DNA of 64,000 nucleotides from Methylovirgula sp. (GCF_037200945.1 NZ_JBBCGP010000001.1:3346501-3410500); one strand, 5' to 3'; counted from the stretch's first letter, positions 33,280 through 43,031 are shown. Made by a program: numbers and translations. Notes: a model not told the origin generated them from the sequence alone.

Positions 33280-33939
33280 ATGCGTGTCGTCGCAATGGTC
33301 AATCAAAAGGGTGGATCGGGCAAGAGCACGCTGGCGGCCTGCCTCGCCGTCGCGGCGCAGGAAAGCGGCGAGCGCGTTTTCCTCCTCGACATGGACCCGC
33401 AGAAATCATTGCTGAAATGGGCTCATCGCCGCCAGGACGAAAACATGCCGTGCGAAGCGGTAACGGCGGCGAAGCTTGAGGCCGCTGTCGCGGCTCTGGC
33501 CCGCGGACGTGTTACGCTCGTGATCATCGACACCCCGGCGACGGATTCGCCTGCGGCCGATGCCGCCATGCGCGTGGCCGATCTTTGCCTGATCCCCGCC
33601 CGCCCGACGATCTTCGATATCTGGGCGAGCGAAGCGACGCGCGGCAAGCTGAAGACGCTCGCGAAGGATTACGCTTTTATCCTCAACCAATGTCCACCGA
33701 TGCAGGAAAGCCAGCGCGTCAACGACGGCGCCGCCGCCGTCGAGGCGATGGGCGGCTTGCTACGCCCCTTCATCGTCGCACGCGTCGATTATCAGGAAGC
33801 GGCCCGCGAAGGCATGGGCGCGACGGAAATCGATTCCGAGGGCAAGGCCGCCGAGGAAATCTCCCATCTCTGGTCGTCGTTGAAGCGCCGCCTCAGCCGC
33901 TTGAAGCCGGCCGAAAAGGGCGGCCGGCGCGCAGCCTAA
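33280..33939 (+). CDS. orphan ParA/MinD-like ATPase
   Basis: A 219-residue deviant-Walker ATPase: KGGSGKST at about 9-16, LLDMDPQKS and IIDTPATDSP. No parB or DNA-binding partner is adjacent. The family moves cargo (plasmids, proteins or complexes) along the nucleoid. The C-terminal 25 residues are basic (RRLSRLKPAEKGGRRAA). The start at 33280 has GGGAG 8 bases before it; in-frame ATGs at 33229 and 33262 have weaker support. It lies on the opposite strand between rarA and degQ, genes that otherwise run the same way. Confidence 0.85.
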   Translation: MRVVAMVNQKGGSGKSTLAACLAVAAQESGERVFLLDMDPQKSLLKWAHRRQDENMPCEAVTAAKLEAAVAALARGRVTLVIIDTPATDSPAADAAMRVADLCLIPARPTIFDIWASEATRGKLKTLAKDYAFILNQCPPMQESQRVNDGAAAVEAMGGLLRPFIVARVDYQEAAREGMGATEIDSEGKAAEEISHLWSSLKRRLSRLKPAEKGGRRAA

Positions 33940-33954
33940 ATTCTACGAAGCTGG

Positions 33955-33982
33955 CGAAGCAATCATGTTGATTGCCTCGTTT
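33955..33982 (+). terminator. possible terminator between parA-like and degQ
   Basis: CGAAGCAATCA (33955-33965), loop TGT, TGATTGCCTCG (33969-33979) then TTT. One A-C mismatch on the plus strand becomes a G-U pair on the minus strand. Weak T-run. Confidence 0.4.
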
Positions 33983-33996
33983 CATGCCCCATGCCC

Positions 33997-35409
<1,413 letters not shown>

Positions 35410-35442
35410 GCAGTCCTCGTCAATTCCACCAATCACCCGGAT

Positions 35443-35636
35443 TTAGCGGCCAATGTATCCCAAATGTGTGTCACCGAAGGCCGTGGCATATTTAAGCCCA
35501 TAGCCAAACGCCCGGTCGGCGCCGAGTTGGGCGTCCCGCGCCAAAAGAAAAAGGCGGCGCTGAGTGCCAGCACCGCCCCTTCCAAATATAAAATCAACTT
35601 CGGCGCGCCGACGACGGCACCCGATGTCATCGGCAT
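35443..35636 (-). pseudogene. DUF4260 gene remnant (internal deletion and frame change)
   Basis: From ATG 35636 (or 35630) the frame gives TSGAVVGAPKLILYLEGAVL, matching the DUF4260 start. A different frame ending in TAA at 35443-35445 gives LGADRAFGYGLKYATAFG and DTHLGYIGR, matching the DUF4260 end. The middle (about 55-60 residues) is missing, and the two halves are out of frame around 35540-35545. The loss is far larger than a single-base error, so this is true decay. The uninterrupted first frame would make 67 residues with a scrambled tail. It begins 5 bases after the rplQ stop. Match to DUF4260 is from memory. Confidence 0.7.
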
Positions 35637-35641
35637 GGCCT

Positions 35642-36058
35642 TTAAGCCCCCGCAGCGGCCTCTTCGCGAACCGGGCCTGAATCCTTGCCCTTCGCATCCT
35701 CGTCGCGATCCACGAACTCGATGACGGCGAGCGCCGCATTGTCGCCCTGGCGGAACCCGGCTTTCAGCACGCGCGTATAGCCGCCATTGCGGGTCTTGTA
35801 GCGCGGACCGAGAACATCGAAGAGCTTGCGGACGAGATCGACGTCCTTGATCTGCGCAATCGCCTGACGGCGCGCGTGCAGGTCGCCACGCTTGCCGAGT
35901 GTCACGAGCTTTTCGACGACCGGACGAAGGTCTTTCGCCTTCGGCAGCGTCGTGACGATCTGCTCATGCTTGATGAGGGCTTGCGAAAGATTGGCGAACA
36001 TCGCCTTGCGATGCTCGGCTGTACGATTGAAGCGGCGCTTCGCGCGACCGTGATACAT
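35642..36058 (-). CDS. rplQ: 50S ribosomal protein L17
   Basis: L17, 138 residues. The N-terminus MYHGRAKRRFNRTAEHRKAM is canonical; the C-terminus carries a charged/Ala tail (DEDAKGKDSGPVREEAAAGA) longer than in E. coli (127). Last intact gene of the alpha operon; the gap to rpoA holds a perfect hairpin (36108-36131). Confidence 0.97.
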   Translation of the reverse strand: MYHGRAKRRFNRTAEHRKAMFANLSQALIKHEQIVTTLPKAKDLRPVVEKLVTLGKRGDLHARRQAIAQIKDVDLVRKLFDVLGPRYKTRNGGYTRVLKAGFRQGDNAALAVIEFVDRDEDAKGKDSGPVREEAAAGA

Positions 36059-36107
36059 GGCCAGTCTCCTTATGCGGCCGCCGTGCCAAGGTACGGCCGG
36101 GTATTAT

Positions 36108-36131
36108 TCCCTCCCCGTTTTCGGGGAGGGA
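36108..36131. other. perfect hairpin between rpoA and rplQ
   Basis: TCCCTCCCCG (36108-36117), loop TTTT, CGGGGAGGGA (36122-36131). There is no T-run on the transcribed strand, so it may be a processing or stability element, not a terminator. Confidence 0.5.
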
Positions 36132-36137
36132 GCGATA

Positions 36138-37154
36138 TCAATAATGCTCTTCGAACCGCTTGGCGAGTTCGTCGATATTCTCCGGCGGCCAGCCGGTGAC
36201 TTCCATGCCGAGGTGCAAGCCCATCTGCGCCAACACTTCCTTGATCTCGTTCAAGGACTTTCGGCCGAAGTTCGGCGTGCGCAACATCTCGGCTTCCGTC
36301 TTCTGGATCAGGTCGCCGATGTAGATGATGTTGTCGTTCTTCAGGCAGTTCGCCGAACGCACTGATAGTTCGAGTTCGTCGACCTTCTTGAGCAGCGCCG
36401 GGTTGAAGGCGAGCTCTGGGATAGACGGCGCGACTTCTTCGCGGCGCGGCTCTTCGAAATTGACGAAGACATTGAGCTGATCCTGCAGAATGCGCGCGGC
36501 ATAAGCCACGGCATCTTCCGGCGAAACCGAGCCATCGGTTTCGAGCTGCATGGTGAGCTTGTCGTAATCGAGGATCTGGCCCTCGCGGGTGTTCTCGACG
36601 CGATAGCTGACCTTGCGCACCGGCGAATAAAGACTATCGACCGGGATCAAGCCGATCGGCGCATCTTCGCTGCGATTGCGATCCGCCGTCACGTAACCCT
36701 TGCCGGTGTTGACGGTGAATTCCATGCGGATTTCTGCGCCCTCATCGAGCGTGCAGATGACGAGATTGGGGTTCAGCACCTGGACATCGCCAACGGTCGA
36801 AATGTCGCCGGCCGTGACCTTGCCCGGGCCGGTCTTTTTCAAGACCATCCGCTTCGGACCCTCGCTCTGCATCTTGATCGCGATGTCCTTGATGTTGAGG
36901 ACGATATCGGTCACGTCCTCGCGAACACCGGGGATCGACGAGAATTCATGCAGCACGCCGTCGATATGCACCGAGGTAATTGCCGCGCCTTGCAGCGACG
37001 ACAAAAGAATACGCCGCAGCGAATTGCCGAGCGTCACACCGAAACCACGCTCCAACGGCTCGGCAACGACGGTTGCGAGACGCTTGGAATCGTCGCCCGG
37101 GGAAACCTCGAGCTTGTTCGGCTTAATGAGCTCCTGCCAGTTCTTCTGAATCAC
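36138..37154 (-). CDS. rpoA: RNA polymerase alpha subunit
   Basis: A 338-residue alpha subunit: N-terminal assembly domain to about 230 (ERGFGVTLGNSLRRILLSS), a linker and a C-terminal DNA/activator-binding domain with VRSANCLKNDNIIYIGDL and TPNFGRKSLNEIKEVL. The GTG at 37154 gives the canonical VIQKNWQELIKPNKL and has GAGGA upstream; a longer frame from 37193 is rejected. Between it and rpsK lie 67 bases. Confidence 0.97.
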   Translation of the reverse strand: MIQKNWQELIKPNKLEVSPGDDSKRLATVVAEPLERGFGVTLGNSLRRILLSSLQGAAITSVHIDGVLHEFSSIPGVREDVTDIVLNIKDIAIKMQSEGPKRMVLKKTGPGKVTAGDISTVGDVQVLNPNLVICTLDEGAEIRMEFTVNTGKGYVTADRNRSEDAPIGLIPVDSLYSPVRKVSYRVENTREGQILDYDKLTMQLETDGSVSPEDAVAYAARILQDQLNVFVNFEEPRREEVAPSIPELAFNPALLKKVDELELSVRSANCLKNDNIIYIGDLIQKTEAEMLRTPNFGRKSLNEIKEVLAQMGLHLGMEVTGWPPENIDELAKRFEEHY

Positions 37155-37221
37155 GAGAGCATCCTCATGGGGGTATGAGGGACTTCCGGCCAATACCGAA
37201 AGCCTCTGCGAGTTAAAACAA

Positions 37222-37614
37222 TTAGACGCGGCGGCGCTTGCGCGGGCGGCAGCCGTTATGCGGGATCGGCGTCACGTCGCGGATCGATGTGACGGTGAAG
37301 CCCGAGGCCTGCAAGGCGCGCAGCGCTGATTCGCGACCCGAACCCGGGCCCGAGACTTCGACTTCAAGCGTGCGCATGCCGTGTTCGGCGGCTTTGCGCG
37401 CCGCATCCTCAGCCGCCATCTGCGCAGCATAAGGCGTCGATTTACGCGAACCCTTAAATCCCATCGTGCCGGCCGACGACCAGGAAATCGTATTGCCCTG
37501 CGCGTCGCTGATGGTGATCATTGTATTATTGAACGACGAATTCACATGCGCCACGCCGGAGACGATATTCTTGCGCTCGCGGCGGCGGACGCGTGTGGTT
37601 GCTTCTTTTGCCAT
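37222..37614 (-). CDS. rpsK: 30S ribosomal protein S11
   Basis: S11, 130 residues, with HVNSSFNNTMITISD and the basic C-terminal PHNGCRPRKRRRV. It forms part of the platform near the mRNA exit. Second gene of the alpha operon (rpsM-rpsK-rpoA-rplQ); rpsD is absent, as is usual in alphaproteobacteria. Confidence 0.98.
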   Translation of the reverse strand: MAKEATTRVRRRERKNIVSGVAHVNSSFNNTMITISDAQGNTISWSSAGTMGFKGSRKSTPYAAQMAAEDAARKAAEHGMRTLEVEVSGPGSGRESALRALQASGFTVTSIRDVTPIPHNGCRPRKRRRV

Positions 37615-37711
37615 TGCTCTTGGTCCTTCCAGCGCGCCCGTAATTCCAGGCGCTCGGGCTTCTTGGTTTAAACGTCAAATCATACGCACCCCGGCATATC
37701 AGGCAGCCAGG

Positions 37712-37730
37712 GCGCGAGCGCGTCTCGCGC
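37712..37730. other. perfect hairpin between rpsM and rpsK
   Basis: GCGCGAG (37712-37718), loop CGCGT, CTCGCGC (37724-37730), immediately after the rpsM stop. The 118-base gap here is long for this operon and contains nothing else recognisable. Confidence 0.45.
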
Positions 37731-37732
37731 GA

Positions 37733-38101
37733 TTACTTCTTCTTGCCGGCGATCGGCTTCGCCTTGCCCTTGCGGGTGCGGGCGTTGGTGTGGGTACGTT
37801 GACCGCGCACCGGCAGCTGGCGACGATGACGCAGACCGCGATAGACGCCGAGATCGGTCAGCCGCTTAATGTTCATCGAAACTTCGCGGCGCAGGTCGCC
37901 TTCGACCTGATAATCGCGGTCGATCGTTTCGCGGATCTGCAGAACTTCCGCATCGGTCAGATCATGCACACGGCGCTCCGGCGCGATGTTGACCTTCTCG
38001 ATGATTTCCTGCGCGTTCTTCGGGCCAATGCCGTGAATATACTGAAGGGCGATGACGACACGCTTGTTCGTCGGAATGTTAACGCCAGCAATACGAGCCA
38101 C
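37733..38101 (-). CDS. rpsM: 30S ribosomal protein S13
   Basis: S13, 122 residues, the standard length. A GTG at 38101 begins the canonical ARIAGVNIPTNKRV and has GGAG 6 bases upstream; an in-frame ATG at 38113 would add MEKI and places no site so well. Basic C-terminal KGKAKPIAGKKK contacts the tRNA in the P site. First gene of the alpha operon. Confidence 0.97.
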   Translation of the reverse strand: MARIAGVNIPTNKRVVIALQYIHGIGPKNAQEIIEKVNIAPERRVHDLTDAEVLQIRETIDRDYQVEGDLRREVSMNIKRLTDLGVYRGLRHRRQLPVRGQRTHTNARTRKGKAKPIAGKKK

Positions 38102-38131
38102 TATTTTCTCCATGTCTGCCGCGTATTGGCG

Positions 38132-38217
38132 GCGGGAAATCCCGCGTCCGGTGGAGACCGGCCCTTGCGGGGATATCTGATAACAATAAACTGCCCTCTC
38201 ATGGCTAGCCAGAGAGG
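38132..38217 (-). promoter_or_regulatory. structured leader of the alpha operon
   Basis: Three hairpins in the rpsM leader: GCGGG/CCCGC (38132-38145), CCGGT/ACCGG (38148-38161) and CCTCTC/GAGAGG (38195-38217), the last enclosing the palindrome TGGCTAGCCA. A T-rich stretch follows the last hairpin on the transcribed strand. Regulation of the operon through this leader is inferred. Confidence 0.45.
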
Positions 38218-38247
38218 CCGGACCGGTTTATTTGGGTTTGAACGCTT

Positions 38248-38276
38248 TACCTAGTGTTTCAGATGCGCGCCGTCAA
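38248..38276 (-). promoter_or_regulatory. promoter of rpsM-rpsK-rpoA-rplQ
   Basis: On the minus strand: TTGACG (38276-38271), 17-base spacer, TAGGTA (38253-38248). It lies after adk, at the head of the 217-base adk-rpsM spacer, and gives a leader of about 140 bases. Confidence 0.6.
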
Positions 38277-38318
38277 CTGCAAATCGCGGCAAAATCAGAG
38301 CTTTATCCGTAGCAAGCC

Positions 38319-38912
38319 TCATACATTCTGGGCCGCTGCAATGGCGTCATCAATGGCCGCGCTTACGGATTCGATCCGCGCCATGCCATCCACCGTCTTC
38401 AGTTCGCCGCGCTCGGCGTAATAGGCCGAAACCGGCGCCGTCATCTCACGATAGGCGTGAAGCCGGGTCTTGAAGGCCTCGGGATTGTCATCCGCGCGGA
38501 CGCTACCGCCCGCGGCGAGTGTCTCTTTCACACGCTTCTCGATCCGTCCCAGCAATTCGGCTTCGTTGACCTTCAGCTCAACCACGGCATCAAGGCTCAG
38601 TCCCTTGTCGGCGAGCAACCGATCGAGCCCTTCGGCCTGTTTCACCGTCCGCGGGAAACCGTCCAGAATAAAACCTTTGGCCGCATCCGGCTCATCGATC
38701 CGATCGGCAATGATGCCAAGCACGATCTCGTCCGAGACCAGGCCACCCGCGTCCATCACCGCTTTGGCCTTAAGCCCGATCGGCGTGCCGGCCGCAACCG
38801 CGGCACGCAGCATGTCGCCGGTCGAGAGTTGCGGGATGCTGTATTTCTTTACGAGGCGTGACGACTGTGTCCCCTTGCCTGCTCCGGGCGGTCCGAGCAG
38901 AATCAACCTCAT
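38319..38912 (-). CDS. adk: adenylate kinase
   Basis: A 197-residue phosphotransferase balancing AMP, ADP and ATP. P-loop GPPGAGKGTQ (7-16), LILLGP start, GFPRTVKQAE near 85 and a short LID without zinc cysteines (RVKETLAAGGSVRADDNPE). This short form is common in alphaproteobacteria. Its ATG overlaps the secY stop (ATGA at 38909-38912). Confidence 0.97.
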   Translation of the reverse strand: MRLILLGPPGAGKGTQSSRLVKKYSIPQLSTGDMLRAAVAAGTPIGLKAKAVMDAGGLVSDEIVLGIIADRIDEPDAAKGFILDGFPRTVKQAEGLDRLLADKGLSLDAVVELKVNEAELLGRIEKRVKETLAAGGSVRADDNPEAFKTRLHAYREMTAPVSAYYAERGELKTVDGMARIESVSAAIDDAIAAAQNV

Positions 38913-40245
38913 CGCTTCTTCCCTTTTAATCTCGCTTTCTTGACCAGACCTTCATACTGGTGCGCCTGAAGGTGGCCGTGGATCTGCGCCACAGTATCCA
39001 TCATAACGCTAACCACGATGAGGAGCGAGGTGCCGCCGAAATAAAACGGCATGTTGGCGTAGGATACGAGAAGCTCCGGCAAAATGCAGATGAGGCAGAG
39101 ATAGCCGGCACCGAGAACGGTAATCCGCATCAAAACCTTATCGATAAATTGTGCGGTGCGCTCGCCGGGCCGGATGCCGGGGATGAAGCCAGAATGTTTC
39201 TTCAGATTGTCGGCGGTTTCGGTCGGATTGAAGACGATCGCCGTATAAAAGAAGGCGAAGAAAACGATCAGCAACACATAAAGGATCATGTAGAGCGGCC
39301 GGCCGTGGCCGAGATAAAGCGAGATCGTCGAAAGGATGCCGCCGGTAGTGCCGCCATGGCTTGAGAAATTGGCGATCGTCGTCGGCAGAAGCAGCAACGA
39401 CGAGGCGAAGATCGGCGGAATAACGCCGGACGTATTCAGCTTCAACGGCAGGAACGACGTCTGCCGGTCGTAGGTGCGATTGCCCTGCTGGCGCTTCGGA
39501 TAGGTGATCACCAACCGTCGCTGGGCCCGCTCCATGAAGACGATGAAGGCAATCACCGCGATCGCCACCACTACGACGGCGAGGATGAGGAACGTCGAGA
39601 GCTGACCCTGGCGGCCGAGTTCCAGCGTGTGAACGATCGCCAGCGGGAAAGCGGCGACGATGCCGGAGAAAATGATCAGCGAGGAACCGTTGCCGATGCC
39701 GCGCGCTGTGATCTGCTCACCAAGCCACATCAGGAACAAGGTGCCGCCGGCCAGCGTGATCGTCGTCGTGATTGTAAAGAAGATACCCGGATTGGTGACG
39801 ATGCCCGCCTGCCCCTGCAGGCCCACAGCAATGCCATAAGCCTGGAACCCGGCCAGTACGACAGTCAGATAGCGCGTATATTGATTGAGAATCTTGCGCC
39901 CCGACTCGCCTTCCTTTTTCAAGGCCTCAAGCGACGGAAACACGCTCGTGAGAAGCTGGATGATGATCGAGGCAGAGATATAGGGCATGATGTTCAGGGC
40001 GAAGATCGCCATGCGCTGCACGGCGCCGCCCGAAAACATATTGAAGAGCTGTAAGACGCCCTGACTATTGCCATTGAAGGCATGGGCGAAGGCTGCGGGA
40101 TCAATTCCGGCAGCGGAATATAAGTGCCGAGCCGGTAAACGATCAACGCGCCAAGCGTGAACCAAATCCGCTTTTTGAGTTCATCGGCTTTGGCGAAAGC
40201 GCCCCAGTTGACGTTAGCAGCAAGCTGTTCTGCGGCCGATGCCAT
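38909..40245 (-). pseudogene. secY: protein translocase subunit SecY, interrupted by a 1-base deletion
   Basis: The SecY channel is read in two frames. From ATG 40245: MASAAEQLAANVNWGAFAKA to RLGTYIPLP (46 residues). The rest, from GIDPAAFAHAF to GLVKKARLKGKKR, is in another frame. The switch is at 40107-40108, where CC on the plus strand should be CCC (one G lost on the coding strand). Restoring it gives 445 residues, ten TM helices, the normal length. As secY is essential, a sequencing error is the likeliest explanation; the gene is probably intact in the organism. Confidence 0.9.
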
Positions 40246-40335
40246 AAAGTGCTCCGCCTGGCTTTCAACGCCAAATCACAAAAATACCCTGAAGCTCAAG
40301 ATGTGGGGAGCCAAAGGCTCCCCTGCAACCGTCGC

Positions 40336-40821
40336 TCAGGCGTCTGTCGCAGCCTCTGCTACGACATTGAGAAGCTTGACCGAACCACCCGCCTTTTCAA
40401 TGGCGGCAATGGCCGATTTCGAGGCGCCCGCGACTTCGAAAGCGAGCTTGGCGCTGATTTCGCCGACGCCAAGGATTCTGACGCCATCGCGGGGCTTGCT
40501 GACCACGCCGGCGGCCACCAAAGCCTCGATCGTAACAAGCGTATCGGCGGCAAGCTTGCCGGCGGCAACAGCCTCCTGAATACGGCCGATGTTGACTTCG
40601 TTGTAGTCCTTGGCGTTCGGCGGGGTGAAGCCGCGCTTCGGCAGGCGCCGATGCAACGGCATCTGGCCGCCTTCGAAGCCCTTGATGGCAACGCCGGTGC
40701 GCGCCTTCTGGCCCTTCACACCGCGGCCGCCGGTCTTGCCCTTGCCCGAGCCAATGCCGCGCCCGACGCGGATGCGGTCTTTCGACGAACCGGGATTGTC
40801 GGTGATCTCGTTGAGTTTCAT
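40336..40821 (-). CDS. rplO: 50S ribosomal protein L15
   Basis: L15, 161 residues, with the Gly/Arg/Lys-rich extended N-terminal region (GRGIGSGKGKTGGRG) and the C-terminal globular domain. Lies between the two frameshifted genes rpmD and secY but is itself intact. 90-base gap to secY. Confidence 0.97.
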   Translation of the reverse strand: MKLNEITDNPGSSKDRIRVGRGIGSGKGKTGGRGVKGQKARTGVAIKGFEGGQMPLHRRLPKRGFTPPNAKDYNEVNIGRIQEAVAAGKLAADTLVTIEALVAAGVVSKPRDGVRILGVGEISAKLAFEVAGASKSAIAAIEKAGGSVKLLNVVAEAATDA

Positions 40822-40831
40822 TTGACTATCC

Positions 40832-41030
40832 TCACGCGTTCTCGACGATGCGCACGAGATGCGCGACTTTATCGATCATACCGCGGATGGCCGGCGTATC
40901 GGCAAGCTCCGCACGGCGACCAAGCTTGTTAAGGCCAAGGGCCGATCAGCGTTGAGCGCTGCGCGGCCGGACGGCCGATCGGGCTCTTGATTTGCTCGAC
41001 GACGAGCTTCGATTTCGACGTTTTCGTCAT
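40832..41030 (-). pseudogene. rpmD: 50S ribosomal protein L30, interrupted by a 1-base insertion
   Basis: From ATG 41030: TKTSKSKLVVEQIKSPIGR, then QRSTLIG, after which the frame reads PWP and stops. With one G removed from the GGG run at 40939-40941 (plus strand) it continues LGLNKLGRRAELADTP, AIRGMIDKVAHLVRIVENA, stopping at 40832-40834. The corrected protein is 65 residues, a normal L30. It lies in its usual place between rpsE and rplO. The error is in a homopolymer, like that of secY, so a sequencing artefact is likely. Too short in either frame to be seen at a 60-residue cutoff. Confidence 0.88.
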
Positions 41031-41040
41031 GGCAAAATCC

Positions 41041-41613
41041 TTACGCCTCAGCTGCGGCTTCGGAATCGCCGCCAAGGCGGCGTGCCTGCAGCGTCGAAAC
41101 CTTCAGGCTACGGCGCGCGGCAACCGCGCGCGGCGAGTCTTCCTGCTGCAAGGCATCGAAAGTTGCACGGACCATGTTGTAGGGATTGGACGAACCCTGC
41201 GACTTGGCGACGACGTCATGCATACCGAGCGTCTCGAACACGGCGCGCATCGGGCCGCCGGCGATGATGCCGGTACCGGCCGGTGCGGCGCGCAGGACGA
41301 CGCGGCCCGCGCCGTGGCGGCCCGTCACATCATGATGCAGCGTACGACCTTCGCGCAGCGGCACGCGAATCAGGGAGTGCTTGGCAGCTTCCGTCGCCTT
41401 GCGGATCGCCTCCGGCACTTCGCGTGCCTTGCCATGGCCGAAGCCGACGCGACCCTTCTGGTCGCCGACGACGACAAGCGCAGCAAAGCCGAAACGCCGG
41501 CCGCCCTTCACCACTTTCGCGACGCGATTGATGTGGACCAAACGATCCACAAATTCGCTGTCTTCCCGATCCCGATCGCGGCCTCGGCCGCCGCCTTCAC
41601 CTTCGCGTGCCAT
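41041..41613 (-). CDS. rpsE: 30S ribosomal protein S5
   Basis: S5, 190 residues: double-stranded RNA-binding-like N-terminal domain (FVDRLVHINRVAKVVKGG, RRFGFAALVVVGDQKGRVG) and a C-terminal domain ending DALQQEDSPRAVAAR with a tail of Ala/Glu. Normal position before rpmD. Confidence 0.98.
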   Translation of the reverse strand: MAREGEGGGRGRDRDREDSEFVDRLVHINRVAKVVKGGRRFGFAALVVVGDQKGRVGFGHGKAREVPEAIRKATEAAKHSLIRVPLREGRTLHHDVTGRHGAGRVVLRAAPAGTGIIAGGPMRAVFETLGMHDVVAKSQGSSNPYNMVRATFDALQQEDSPRAVAARRSLKVSTLQARRLGGDSEAAAEA

Positions 41614-41678
41614 ATAGTCTCTTCCGTTCTTTCGTCACTTACGCGGCCGGCGTTCTGCTGCCGCTCGCTTCGAATTGT

Positions 41679-42041
41679 TTAAATGGTCAGCCCCGCCTCG
41701 CGCGCGCCTTCGGCAAGCGCCTTGACGCGGCCGTGGTACACGTAAGCGCCGCGATCGAAGACGACCTCTTTCACGCCCGCTTCGAGTGCGCGGGCGGCGA
41801 TCTGCTTGCCGACTTCGCGCGCCGCCTCGATCGTCGCGCCGGTCTTCAGCGCGTCGCGATTGGTTTTCTCAAGCGTCGAGGCAGCGGCCACCGTGCGGCC
41901 AGCCGCATCATCGATGATCTGCGCATAGATCTGCTTCGACGAACGATGCACCGACAGACGCGGCTTGCCATAGGCATGGGCCTTGACCGCCCGCCGGACA
42001 CGCGCCTTGCGACGAGCCCCTGTCTTGATATCCTTCGCCAT
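41679..42041 (-). CDS. rplR: 50S ribosomal protein L18
   Basis: L18, 120 residues, a 5S rRNA-binding protein. RLSVHRSSKQIYAQIIDD and FDRGAYVYHGRVKALAEGAR are the family blocks. 65 bases before rpsE. Confidence 0.98.
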   Translation of the reverse strand: MAKDIKTGARRKARVRRAVKAHAYGKPRLSVHRSSKQIYAQIIDDAAGRTVAAASTLEKTNRDALKTGATIEAAREVGKQIAARALEAGVKEVVFDRGAYVYHGRVKALAEGAREAGLTI

Positions 42042-42068
42042 AGGTCCAAACTCCTGAAGGCTTGCGCC

Positions 42069-42602
42069 TTATTTCTTCTTGCCTTCCTTGCGGAAGATGA
42101 ATTCGTCAGAATATTTCACGCCCTTGCCCTTATAGGGCTCCGGCGGCCGAAAGGCGCGGATTTCCGCCGCCACCTGCCCGACCTGGCGCTTATCGATGCC
42201 GACGATCGTGATCTCGGTCGGCTTCGGCGTGGTGATCGCGATGCCTTGCGGAATCGGGAAGACCACGTCGTGGCTGTAGCCTAGCGACAATTGCAAATTC
42301 TTGCCGGCCACGGCGGCCTTGTAGCCGACGCCGTTGATCTCAAGCTTACGCTCGAAGCCCTTGGTGACGCCGATGACGAGATTGTTCACCTGCGCGCGGG
42401 CCGTTCCCCACAGCGCGCGGGCGCGTTTGGTCTCATTGCGCGGATCAACCTTGATCTGGTTATCAGCGAAACTGACGTTGACGTCGCCCGGAACCTCGAA
42501 GCGCAATTCGCCCTTCGCGCCCTTGACGGCAATGTTCTGTCCCTCAACCTTGGCAGTGACGCCGGCTGGCAGAACGACGGCTTTTTTTCCGACGCGAGAC
42601 AT
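42069..42602 (-). CDS. rplF: 50S ribosomal protein L6
   Basis: L6, 177 residues: two related domains, with SRVGKKAVVLPAGV at the start and the signature PEPYKGKGVKYSDEFIFRKEGK near the end. Binds 23S rRNA near the GTPase centre. Confidence 0.98.
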   Translation of the reverse strand: MSRVGKKAVVLPAGVTAKVEGQNIAVKGAKGELRFEVPGDVNVSFADNQIKVDPRNETKRARALWGTARAQVNNLVIGVTKGFERKLEINGVGYKAAVAGKNLQLSLGYSHDVVFPIPQGIAITTPKPTEITIVGIDKRQVGQVAAEIRAFRPPEPYKGKGVKYSDEFIFRKEGKKK

Positions 42603-42622
42603 ATCGCTATCCTACTTTCCGA

Positions 42623-43021
42623 TCAGAAGACTTTGCAGAGCACTTCGCCGCCCACATGCGCATCGCGCGCCGTATGGTCGGCCATCACGCCCTTCGAAGT
42701 CGACACGATGGTGATGCCGAGGCCATTCGCAACCTGGGGCATCTCGGCAACCGCCGCATAGACGCGCCGGCCGGGCTTCGACACGCGCTCCAATTCCTTG
42801 ATGACAGGTTCGCCGTCATAATATTTGAGTTCGATTTCGAACTCGGTGCGGCCATTGCCATATTCCGTGGCCGAATAGCCGCGGATATAGCCTTCCTGCG
42901 TCAGGACGTCGAGCACATGCGCGCGCAGCCGCGAGCCAGGCGTATTCACCTTGCCCTTGCGGCGCATCTGCGCATTGCGGATACGGGTCAGCATATCGCC
43001 GAGCGGATCGTTCACGGACAT
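42623..43021 (-). CDS. rpsH: 30S ribosomal protein S8
   Basis: S8, 132 residues: MSVNDPLGDMLTRIRNAQ at the start and STSKGVMADHTARDAHVGGE near the end, the classic C-terminal signature. In E. coli S8 represses the spc operon by binding its mRNA near rplE; no comparable site was identified here. Confidence 0.98.
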   Translation of the reverse strand: MSVNDPLGDMLTRIRNAQMRRKGKVNTPGSRLRAHVLDVLTQEGYIRGYSATEYGNGRTEFEIELKYYDGEPVIKELERVSKPGRRVYAAVAEMPQVANGLGITIVSTSKGVMADHTARDAHVGGEVLCKVF

Positions 43022-43031
43022 GCGGCCCTCC

